A stretch of DNA of 64,000 nt from Amphibalanus amphitrite (Eukaryota; Arthropoda; Thecostraca; Balanomorpha; Balanidae). Where the stretch lies: contig NW_024882320.1 of assembly GCF_019059575.1 (NCBI RefSeq), positions 248,001 to 312,000 on the forward strand. The letters run 5' to 3'. The translations under genes and the position numbers were made by a program. The notes below the pieces were generated by a model. That model ran no database searches. It had not been told where the DNA came from and saw only the letters and a list, made by a program, of their open reading frames with translations. Positions 54,900-64,000 of the stretch are shown here, piece after piece (position 1 is the stretch's first letter; each line of letters starts with the position of its first letter).

Positions 54900-55660
54900 C
54901 CCTGCGGCTGATGTGGGGCCCCTAGTGCCAGCGTATGGTAATAATGGGTTGACGAAGGGTTATTGGAGAAACTTAGAGCCCCTTTAGCATTCAGTATAGG
55001 GTCATCAGAGGCCGGGAATGTCCATCAGGGGTCTGAGTAGGCCTGTCATAGGGGCATACATGACACATCATGGCCCATGGGTCAATGTAGATCCATTAGG
55101 GGCCGTTGAAGGGCCATCATTGTTCAGCGTGGGCTCGCAATTACCTCTGATGGGCATATGCCGTGCCCCGATGGACTAACGCTGGCCCCTGATGAACCAT
55201 CACCAGCCCCTGATAGGTCTACAAAGCCCTCTGCTGGGTCCAAATTGGTCACTGATATGCCCAAATGGGCCACTGAGATACCCGTACAACATCGGGCACA
55301 TCCCCTGACTGCACCTGCTGGACCAATGCCGTCCCCTCATGGGCCCACCACAGCTCTTGAATGACCTTTTCAAGTCCCCTGAAGTGCCTTTATTGGCCTA
55401 AATGGCCCCTGATTGACTGATGTGGTCCCTATTGGTCCTATATGGCCCCCATGAGCCCTCAACGTCGGCCTAGACAGCCTTACATTATATGCCACTGGGC
55501 CCTGTTGGGTCAGCACCGGCCCCCGATAGGCTTGCACACTGGACCCACCGGGCCTATACCGACCCATGAAGGGTCTATGTCGAACCCTCACGGACCTCCG
55601 ATGACCACACGCCGACATGTGTGGCCCCATCAGCAGTGGTCCGTCTATCCCATGTACTTA
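54900..55660. repeat. Degenerate GGCCCCTGAT-type minisatellite
   Basis: Irregular repetition of GGCCCCTGATG, GGGTC and TGGGCCAC words at roughly 20-35 bp spacing. Strongly diverged and non-coding. Confidence 0.55.
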
Positions 55661-58017
55661 CGGTCTTTTTGGCCGATGTGACACCGGTAGTATATAGAAT
55701 GTCATGATTAAATGTCGTTATTACACAGTCAAAAGTCACAGAAAGAATATCCAAGCTCAAAAATGGCCTCAAACCCAACAAAAACTGGTATAAATCCCCT
55801 TCAAAAGCCGTAAGTCTATTAAAGGGACCCTCCCACCTTCAAAAAAGTTAATGAATTGGCATGAAATTGATGTCACTCGGTTCAGAAAGAGCAAAAACGA
55901 ATATCTACCAAATTTCATCGAAAAATATTCACCGGTTTTCAAGATATTAGACTTTTACTTTTGTTTACTTTTTGGGATCTCCGCTGTTCCTAGCGACTTT
56001 ATTTGAAAGTGCGGCATTTGTTGCGCGCAAAGCAGCATATACCACCACGTGCTACAAAACGTTTTAGTCAAACATTTAACGGACGTTCGAAAGCCTGATG
56101 ACGTCATCAGATTCCCGTAATGGTTAAGAGATAGGGACCGCATATTTACGTCTGGACAACGAGTTGCGGGGAAAAGTGCTGATTGTGTTGCAGTTTTAGG
56201 AGCCGGTGATTAGGCTGGATTTTTGGGTTACTTTTTCGTTCCGATTCATGTATTTCATAGTGTTTGGCTTTTGAATATTTTAGTTCTTTCAGATAAATAT
56301 TACTTGCCTTACAACTTTTGTTAAAACGTTTCATTTTTTTATAAGCCGACGTTCAGAGTCCTAAAAATACATCAGCACTACAATAATTGTAAACAAACAA
56401 ATGGAGCACCACTTGGCTCTGTTCCAAGCGTTCCAGGGCCATATTTTAGTTTATCCTGGTGGTTTTCTTGCTCTTGTACGTCGTTTTGTTGGATGTTTTG
56501 AATCCCTTAAGATTAACTTATATCATATTTAAGAAGCATGTTGACTGAAAACAATCTGAAGTATCCAGGAGGCTGACAGAGGTCCTGACTACTGAGCAAT
56601 ATCAATATCAAGTTGAACAAGTTATGAAATTTTGGTTGATAAACGCAAGTTGATCAGGCTCATATATCAGCAAGAAAAAGTAAAATTAACAGAGCTTATT
56701 GTCCAAAAACAAGCTATAATATTGCAGACCTTGGAGCAATACTGAAGAGCACGCTGAGCAGGATCATGCCAGAAAATGTTGACTGATGAGCGCATATTGA
56801 TGTAGGTATTGGTATGAATATTGAATGATAACTTACAACAGCAAGATAAATTAGTGCTAACTATCAAGTTAAAATCTAGAATGAATGGACTTGGGAAGTT
56901 TTACTATATGCTTAGATGCTATGCAGATTGTAATGTGCATCAGGTACCTACTCAGTGTCTGGCAAATGAAACATGCAATCATTCCATTGCTACTGGAGGA
57001 GAAAGCTTGGATCACTAAATCCACTTTATGTTGATTTTGATGTTAATCATCATCACTGTATTTCTTGAATAAAGGATTGTAGTAAAATTGTCAATGTGAC
57101 AATCCATGCAACGATGTGATCATATTATGTGTTCATAGTCATTCGTGATAGTCATTATTGGTCCAATATACAATGGCAAAGCTCTCAGTCTCAGCGTTTC
57201 TTCCTGTGGATGGCCAGCAGTGACTCAGAGCTTAGAAGTATTAGTTTTCTTCACAGGGCTGGGATAAAAAGTACTGAGGGTAATCTTCCACCAAGGAACT
57301 ATACTTTGACATGTTATGAGATGTAGGCACAAGTAGGTAGGTGCTCAGTTCCTATGGTTAGTAGTTGTGTATGTTTAGTCGGGTTAGCTTAGATCAGGTT
57401 GTTAGTTTTTTAATTTGCCAAATGTCCATAAAAATGTGACCTGAGCAATGAGCATACCTGAACCTAACCTGACAGCTGACCTAACCTCAATCATCACACA
57501 TATTTGCAGCCTACCCAAGACCTGCATGGCAGTAGCACCCAGTTATAGGTGGGTACTCACCCTAACTCCATCTTACCTGCTAACCTTTAACTTGACAAAA
57601 GTTAGCTCACATTGCCAAGCTGTGTCCAGGGAAACAGTCAACTGACACTGAGGAACTGGCTCATTGGGTGGCTGGTGTGAGTCTGTGCATTTAAAGTGTT
57701 TCTTCTCTGAAGCTGCTCTGCACTGCTGTATGTCATGTTAGATGCTCAGAAAATGTGGGAAATGATTACTAAGCTACTTAAGTGCTTTGTTAATGCTCGA
57801 GACATGAACAAGTACAGATCCTGCAGGGTACAGCTATGAGATAGGTGCTAGGTGAGTATGTTATGTGAATGTGCTGTTCCCTGTTTGACCGTAAGTATAC
57901 AAACAAGCACAGGGTCACAGTTATATTCAATCTCCACATAAACATACAACAAAAACGGCCATATAGCCTAACTCCGAACACACCACAGATAACTTAAGCC
58001 TTTGAAGGCACAAAAAT

Positions 58018-58308
58018 GTTTTGATTAACAGGACAGGTTTACAACATATCCTCTGTCCTTGGGGGATCTTGCTGCCAAGTTGAGGTATGATGACTGAACT
58101 TCAGGATTGATCAACCTTTTCTTAGCCACTGCTTATACACGAGAAAGACCAAATGCTTGTTTGTTTTGATTTACAGGACATGTATACAATATATCCTCTG
58201 TCCTTGGGGGATCTTGCTGCCAAGTTGAGGTACGATGACTGAACTTCAGGATTGATCAACCTTTTCTTAGCCACTGCTTATAAACGAGAAAGACCAAATG
58301 CTTGTTTG
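58018..58308. repeat. Tandem duplication of ~145 bp
   Basis: The block starting GTTTTGATTAACAGGACAGG and containing CTCTGTCCTTGGGGGATCTT occurs twice, at 58,018 and 58,163, ~95% alike. Inside the MULE-like element. Confidence 0.92.
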
Positions 58309-58544
58309 TAAACTGTGTTGAAAATTTAATGATCCACCTTCAATTCTGACATTTTTTTTAAATTTAGTCCGAACCTTTTGATGGGAAGGATTCACAAGGA
58401 CAGAGCCACCGCTAAGCGAAGCTTGTTGCGATGACCCTGCCCTCTACCCTCCGATCGCGCAATTCCGATTCTATGGCAGAATTTAGAGTCCAAAGTTTAA
58501 CGTGCGCACAAAGCCGCGCACGGCCGGTCCCCTCGCTGACTTCG

Positions 58545-58726
58545 CCTGGCTACGGCCTGCCACCAACCGCAGCCATACCTGTCAGGAGGCCCATAAATGT
58601 CGAGCGCCCGTCGCGCTTCGAACCCGGACTGTCATAACCGGGAACGCGTGCTCTCACCACGCGGAGTCCAACGCTCTAACCAACTGAGCTACGGGACCGG
58701 CCTCCAACTGAGCTACGGGACCGGCC
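58545..58726 (-). repeat. tRNA-derived SINE, head duplicated
   Basis: Minus strand has box A TAGCTCAGTTGGTTAGAGCG and box B GGGTTCGAAG in tRNA order. The first 24 bases of the head (GGCCGGTCCCGTAGCTCAGT) occur twice at 58,681-58,726. Confidence 0.7.
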
Positions 58727-58862
58727 ATGACATGAAGGCACAAATGAAATAGTTCCCTCTCCTTTTGGAATACACAAAGCAAAATATTTCATAAATTTTA
58801 GTGGATGGACAAGAGCAATTAGCATAGCTTCCCCTCAAGTTAACTTCTGGCACAATTTATCT

Positions 58863-59194
58863 TGCTGATTGGTTGGTTTGGGTTAAGCACCACATCCAGT
58901 GGACCAAGGTGCTAACCGGAACTCTCACGCTGTTCCAAGCGGTCAGGTAGCGGCAATGCCACGTGCATCGCCCGGGAATCGAACCCGGATGGCCGAATCT
59001 AGAGGCAAGTATTATCTTGCTGATGGTTGGTTGGTTTGGGTTAAGCACCACATCCAGTGGACCAAGGTGCTAACCGGAACTCTCACGCTGTTCCAAGCGG
59101 TCAGGTAGCGGCAATGCCACGTGCATCGCCCGGGAATCGAACCCGGATGGCCGAATCTAGAGGCAAGTATCTTACCCCTAGACCGGAATGCTCC
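58863..59194 (-). repeat. Second tRNA-derived SINE, ~155-bp unit in tandem
   Basis: Two copies of TTGGTTTGGGTTAAGCACCA through GGGAATCGAACCCGG. Only the second keeps the full tRNA-like head (minus strand 59,194-59,122: GGTCTAGGGGTAAGATAC box A and GGGTTCGATTCCCGG box B). It is a SINE rather than a working tRNA because the anticodon stem is poor. Confidence 0.75.
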
Positions 59195-59670
59195 CCGTTA
59201 TCTTGCTGATGAATTTACACTGACGCTTATTCGCTTCATATTTTGTAACAAACGCGCTAAAACTGCAATATAACAGCACTATATGCTTCTTGACAAAATG
59301 CAATAGTATTAAAAATTTAGCCCTGATGGCATTCATTCTTGGTGGAAACGTAATTACAAAATATTTTGTAGTAACTATTAAATTCCGGCCGAAAACAGTG
59401 CTCGGTTTAAAAAAGAATCATTCCAATGACGGTCCATTCTTGCGGTCCTCAAATCGCCACTATTTCCGGCCTCTCCAACGCAACTCGTTGTCCAGACGTA
59501 AATATGCATAGGGACCAAGCTGGTCCCACCCTGCAAGTAAAGGGAAGAAATTTCTTGAACACCATAAAGCTGCGGGGGTTGCGACCAGGATAAATGGTGG
59601 TTTCTGAGCCTGGCCGCAAACTTGGCTATCTCAACTCAAAACTAATGTTAAGGTGGGAGGGTCCCTTTAA

Positions 59671-61093
59671 ACGCCATAGGGGAATAGCTACAGTCCCCCG
59701 CAATTTCGTCACGAGCATCGGGCCAATCAGCGTCGAGTATTGCCGAACGCCGATTGGTCGATTTCCGCTAGCCTGTAAATGCTGCTTGCGGATATAGTTT
59801 TGAACAAGTGAGGGTCGCGGCTACTAATTATCGCTTGTCACCACTTTTTCGTCGGGAACGTTCTACCTGGTTTATATAGCCTTGGCCAGGTCGAGTGATG
59901 CCAATACCTCCAGAAAATGTTGTAAAAACCTCTAGAAACCTCTGTTCCATTGCCGCTGATTATAAAGTATATATACCTACCTCCATACCTACCTCCGTAT
60001 CACAAACCGTGGCGCCGTTTCAAAGCACGTTGCCATCCGCTGCTAGCGCGTGATGACATCATCAAGCCCATTGCTCCAACACTACCAAAGGGTCTGTTCC
60101 AGTCGCACTTCCTAACACCTCTAAACTCCTCCAAGATTGCTTCCCTGTTCCAGTGTCAGCTCTAGCCCCTACAAATCAAAGGAGGGTCCTGCTCCAACCT
60201 CCTCTATCTTGCCCTTGGAGGAGTTTAGATGTGTTAGGAAGTGGGACTGGAACAGACCCAAAGTGTGACGTCAGCGCGCTGGCAGCAGCTGGCAGTGGGC
60301 TTGGAAACACCCGGTTGTATCCCCAATCAAGATAATTCACTCATCCTTCGCATGCCTTTGCATTTGTCCACATAACATAACTTGATGGACTTGGAGCCCA
60401 CCGTGGGCACCAGGTTGGGCCTTGGTGCCCACGGTATATCGAGAACTTTTAGCTGCAGCCGGCGGCCAGAGCCTCAATAGTGAACAAGCCAAAAGTAGGC
60501 TTATCGTTTCCATCAATCTGTAAAAAAGTGTGTTTAAGCATGCAATACTTAAATATAATAACATGAAATTAAGTAACTAAATAGTTCTCAAGAGACCTTG
60601 ATGCTAATTGTCTTTTCTGGGATTTTCAGATTACCTCTAGAAAACCCTCTAGAATCCGGCATTTTTCAAAAACCTCCAGGAGCCCCGAAACGCTCCCCTA
60701 AAACCTCTAGATCTGGAGGTTTACCTCTAGACCTGGCAACACTGATTGCGACGATTGCAGCGCAGGCAGTGGCGTTTTTTCACAGGGGAGCAATGCCGCT
60801 TCAACCCTATTGGCCGTAGTGTCTAACGGTGGCGGCCATATTGCGCAGACCAGAAACCGGCTGCCGCCTGTGTTGAGGAATAGGGAATTCGGGACCTCGA
60901 TTTACGTTTGCGGCCGCCGTATCCGTTACGTTCAAGTTACGTAGATACGGAACCCGGCATCTTACGCAGAATTGAGTGGGGAACACGATCGTATCTTCAG
61001 AATTCCTCAAATTCACTCGCCTGACCTACATTTGCCCCGGCCGAGGGGGTTGATTGAACCCACCTCGCTAATGCACCGCTAATTAAACTTGAA
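59671..61093. other. Intergenic, contains one arm of an inverted ~160-bp duplicate
   Basis: 60,826-60,990 matches the reverse complement of 62,193-62,352 (AATAGGGAATTCGGGACCTC and GAACCCGGCATCTTACGC). At 60,110-60,260 a short inverted pair of the GTCTGTTCCAGT...CTAACACATCT type is visible. No gene called. Confidence 0.55.
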
Positions 61094-61097
61094 TTAA

Positions 61098-61564
61098 AGG
61101 GACCCTCCCACCTTAACATTAGTTTTGAGTTGAGATAGCCAAGTTTGCGGCCAGGCTCAGAAACCACCATTTATCCTGGTCGCAACCCCCGCAGCTTTAT
61201 GGTGTTCAAGAAATTTCTTCCCTTTACTTGCAGGGTGGGACCAGCGTGGTCCCTATCTCTTAACCATTACGGGAATCTGATGACGTCATCAGGCTTTCGA
61301 ACGTCCGTTAAATGTTTGACTAAAACGTTTTGTAGCACGCGGTGGTATATGCTGCTTTGCGCGCAACAAATGCCGCACTTTCAAATAAAGTCGCTAGGAA
61401 CAGCGGAGATCCCAAAAAGTAAACAAAAGTAAAAGTCTAATATCTTGAAAACCGGTGAATATTTTTCGATAAAATTTGGTAGATATTCGTTTTTGCTCTT
61501 TCTGAACCGAGCGACATCACTTTCATGCCAATTCATTAACTTTTTTGAAGGTGGGAGGGTCCCT
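61098..61564. mobile_element. TTAA-type MITE, family D, copy 3 (reversed)
   Basis: Ends AGGGACCCTCCCACCTT, TTAA at 61,094-61,097 and 61,565-61,568. 467 bp, intact, so it provides the empty site for the MULE-like insertion in copy 2. Confidence 0.95.
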
Positions 61565-61599
61565 TTAAGCGGTAAAGTGGTCGTATGCGGCAAAGTATA

Positions 61600-62160
61600 A
61601 TGCAGAGTGACTGGTAGGAACCCGCTGTAAGGGTCTCAGGTCAACCGGTGACCTCTGAGGTCAGGTCAAGTGATCTAAGGCACGGGTTCGGTTTTTGGTA
61701 AATAACTTCGCCAAAAATGGCCGTAGAGCCGCGATTTTGGCATCATCGTGTTCAGCTAGCTCAGGCGCATCGAGTGATATACTTTTTGTTCGGGTCAGGT
61801 CAACTTAGGGTGTTGACCTCAGGTCAAGGTCAGGTCAGCACCCCCAGGTCACGAAGTTGGTCGAAAGAGGTCATGTCGCATATCATTCGATTCGGCAGGT
61901 CTTCCTGAGTCCATTGGTGGCTTTCCCGACTCGCTAGCTCAATTTGATCGGGAGTTATTGAAGAAAAATGGTGACCCTTGTGACGTCACGAATGACGTCA
62001 CGCAAGGGCAACAATGCAAATATGAAGCATAGAACCTTGCAAAGAGTGCATGAAATCATGATTTTATATGCTTGAGATAGTTTCAGATCATTCTCGGCGC
62101 CAAAATAACAATTTTCATATTTCCCCATTGACTTATAAGGGTTTAACGTATTAGTTCCTT
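61600..62160. mobile_element. Dispersed element, family E (copy 2)
   Basis: Reverse-orientation match to 48,270-49,020 (TCATTCGATTCGGCAGGTCT, GCTTGAGATAGTTTCAGA). Contains TCAGGTCAAGGTCAGGTCA. Ends not resolved. Confidence 0.65.
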
Positions 62161-62383
62161 ATAGCTGATGATTTTTTAGGATTTCATCTTGTTCTCCACT
62201 CAATTCTGCGTAAGATGCCGGGTTCCGTGTCCACATAGCTTGAGCGTAACGGATGCAGCGACCGCAAACGTAAATCGAGGTCCCGAATTCCCTATTCCCC
62301 AGCACAGGCGGCGGCCGCTTTCTGGTCTGCGCAACATGGCGGCACCGTTGGACACCATTTGGCGGCCGATGCGCATTCCACAT
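62159..62383 (-). pseudogene. Repeated coding-like fragment, unknown family
   Basis: A 74-codon frame with VLGNREFGTSIYVCGRC and MWTRNPASYAELSGE. A diverged, inverted copy at 60,826-60,990 has lost the frame. Cys-x2-Cys is visible but no family is recognised. Probably part of an unclassified mobile element. Confidence 0.35.
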
Positions 62384-62470
62384 TATAGAGTTCAGTGCGT
62401 TTTTTTTTTTTTGACGTCTGTCAAACTAGCAGCGAGCAGCGAGCAGCGAGTCCAGCAGCGAGAAACAGGC

Positions 62471-62763
62471 CATCCCGATTTAGCTGAAAATTTGCTCACA
62501 GAGCCTTTTCAGCACGCTGATTCCGAAAATCATGGTCTCTAGGGTGGGAATCTTTACCGTTCTCGAGATAGAACCCTCTAAAGTTTTTGCCACCCATGGC
62601 CGGGCCATGGATCCATGGCCGGGAACCTTCATCCATGGCCGGGCCATTCCGATTTGGCTGAAAATTTGCTCACAGAGCCTTCTCATCACGCTGGTTCCGA
62701 AAATCATGGTACCTAGGGTGTAAATCTTTACCGTTCTCCAGATAGAACACTCTAAAGAACATT
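62471..62763. repeat. ~174-bp tandem duplication
   Basis: GCTGAAAATTTGCTCACAGA through AATCTTTACCGTTCTC occurs twice, separated by a short CCATGGCCGGG repeat. Confidence 0.85.
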
Positions 62764-62875
62764 TTTTGTCTCGATTTTTTACCTCTAAGCATGTTTGCGA
62801 AAACAAAGTGGTCGAAATCCGAAGAAAAATTGGATTTTAGGGGTAGGTTAGGTTTTAGGCCTCTGGGAGCCTGAC

Positions 62876-62906
<31 letters not shown>

Positions 62907-63076
62907 ACTTTCGAAAACGTTCCTACGCCTATGCTCATATGTCAATGTGCCAATTGCCATTGATCATATGCAACGGACCATCACCATGCATGGCGCATGC
63001 CAGGGATCATATTTACAGCGGATATGCCACGGCAAGAATTTGCAGACTTCGGTTGTAGGCTGGTAGGTAGGTAAGG

Positions 63077-63095
63077 AGAGAGAGAGAGGGAGAGA

Positions 63096-63180
<85 letters not shown>
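63077..63180. repeat. (GA)n microsatellite, ~100 bp
   Basis: Nearly pure GA dinucleotide with GGG interruptions at the left edge. Non-coding. Confidence 0.97.
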
Positions 63181-63183
<3 letters not shown>

Positions 63184-64000
63184 CCTGCATTGACATACCT
63201 ACACTTATTCCATATCAAGGTTAGGTCAGGTCAGATTCTGTTTTGTTCGGTAGAAATTTGTGACTCGTGGCACGTGGCATATTCGAAACACTTACACACC
63301 ATCACTCGTGAGTTGATTTTTCCTTAGTCAATGTTGTTCGCTTGCTTGCGTTTTGAGGTCGCCCCCAGAGGCAGATTTTGGAACGTATGGTTTTCAATCA
63401 GTACATTCTTCTCATAGCAGGCAGCAGCCATACCCCTGCAGCGATATGCAGCCTTGGAAAGCGACGAGCAAGCCTCGATAGAAAATAATGTTTCTTCCGC
63501 CGCATATTATTGTTCAATCTCATCGAAGTAAGCACAACCGAATCGCAAAACTGAAACAACAATATCTTGGGTACATATCTAGTCTTTCCACGATCCACAA
63601 TTGAACCACGCCAACACAGTTGTACATTACCTGAAGTACCGTAACACATGCTTTTTTTAACTGAGACTCGTAAACCATAAGAAAGTAGGATTGACATTGC
63701 TCTCAGGTAACCAGATGGCCTTACGCAAAACAAAGATTCGTCAGCAGCCCGCCCCTTCGTTTGTCTTCAGATGACCGCCGACCAGTGTCACCCCGAGCTC
63801 CTACCCCGCCCCCGGACACGCGTGCACCTTAGACGGGGCATCGCGACACGTTGAATCGGATTCCTCCCACGGACACGAAAAGGCAACCTCTCCATCCACC
63901 ACACTTGACAAAATGTCCGTCCGAAGCGCGTCGCGGCACAGCGAGGTCGATAAGTTACAGCTGAGAAGCGCCTGATTCTCCGTCTCGTTCCGCTTGCTCC
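63181..64000. other. Right edge, no supported gene
   Basis: A 111-codon minus frame (63,398-63,733) has no recognisable domain. 63,760 onward becomes GC-rich and could be the start of a neighbouring gene's promoter or exon, but it is cut by the window edge. Confidence 0.35.

Larger units (their letters stand above)
56140..59507. mobile_element. MULE-like non-autonomous element with 9-bp target duplication
   Basis: A 29-bp perfect terminal inverted repeat beginning GCATATTTACGTCTGGACAA. Target duplication ATAGGGACC at 56,131-56,139 and 59,508-59,516, present once in the uninterrupted copy near 61,250. Length 3,368 bp. No transposase; it carries tandem duplications and SINE pieces. Nine-base duplications are typical of MULEs. 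Confidence 0.9.
55823..59666. mobile_element. TTAA-type MITE, family D, copy 2, split by a MULE-like insertion
   Basis: Ends as in copy 1, TTAA at 55,819-55,822 and 59,667-59,670. Contents match copy 3 reversed, except for the 56,140-59,507 insertion. Confidence 0.93.

Noticed and set aside
63398..63733. 111-codon minus frame near the right edge
   Set aside because: No recognisable family and no splice signals supporting it.

Overview
This is a eukaryotic nuclear window, most likely from an arthropod and possibly a crustacean. It has short GC-rich exons bounded by GT-AG introns, an eukaryotic tRNA-Ser gene, long GA microsatellites, tRNA-derived SINEs and many nested DNA transposons. There are no bacterial operons, ribosome-binding sites or CRISPR arrays. 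The taxon is an inference: the main gene is animal-wide and does not fix the lineage.

Layout. (1) About 1-16,800 is a very large foldback-type DNA transposon whose left end lies outside the window. Two arrays of one ~71-bp satellite face each other in opposite orientation (1-~3,720 and ~14,650-16,690). They enclose ~11 kb that carries a MULE-like DDE transposase fused to a C-terminal Ulp1-type cysteine protease (minus strand, 8,180-10,942, with an in-frame upstream part to 11,438), a spliced gene I do not recognise (14,457 leftward), a broken THAP domain (5,923-6,494) and other decayed coding fragments. (2) 16,800-25,700 is mostly non-coding. It holds a TA-flanked element, two hAT-type MITEs with perfect 8-bp target duplications, a ~155-bp tandem repeat and one Pro/Gln/His-rich exon (24,225-22,960). 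(3) 25,742-54,381, minus strand, is one gene, which I reconstructed as 19 exons in continuous phase (3,981 nt, 1,326 aa). It is the orthologue of YLPM1/ZAP3, a nuclear protein with Pro-rich, RGG and RS/RD regions, a P-loop kinase-like domain and a C-terminal PP1-docking motif. Its introns hold two paralogous SGNH/GDSL-hydrolase exons, a tRNA-Ser(CGA) gene on the other strand, a broken non-LTR retrotransposon and several TTAA- and hAT-type elements. (4) 54,400-64,000 is the intergenic region upstream of YLPM1. It is built from TTAA MITEs, one of them split by a 3.4-kb MULE-like element with a 9-bp target duplication, plus SINEs, minisatellites and a second GA microsatellite.

How it fits together. 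The host gene is an ordinary RNA-processing gene kept intact despite heavy transposon load. The rest is a stratified mobile-element landscape in which empty-site comparisons within the window prove several insertions directly. The most unusual items are the foldback element with its transposase-Ulp1 fusion, the SGNH exons inside YLPM1 intron 15, and a LINE-like in-frame exon near the start of YLPM1.
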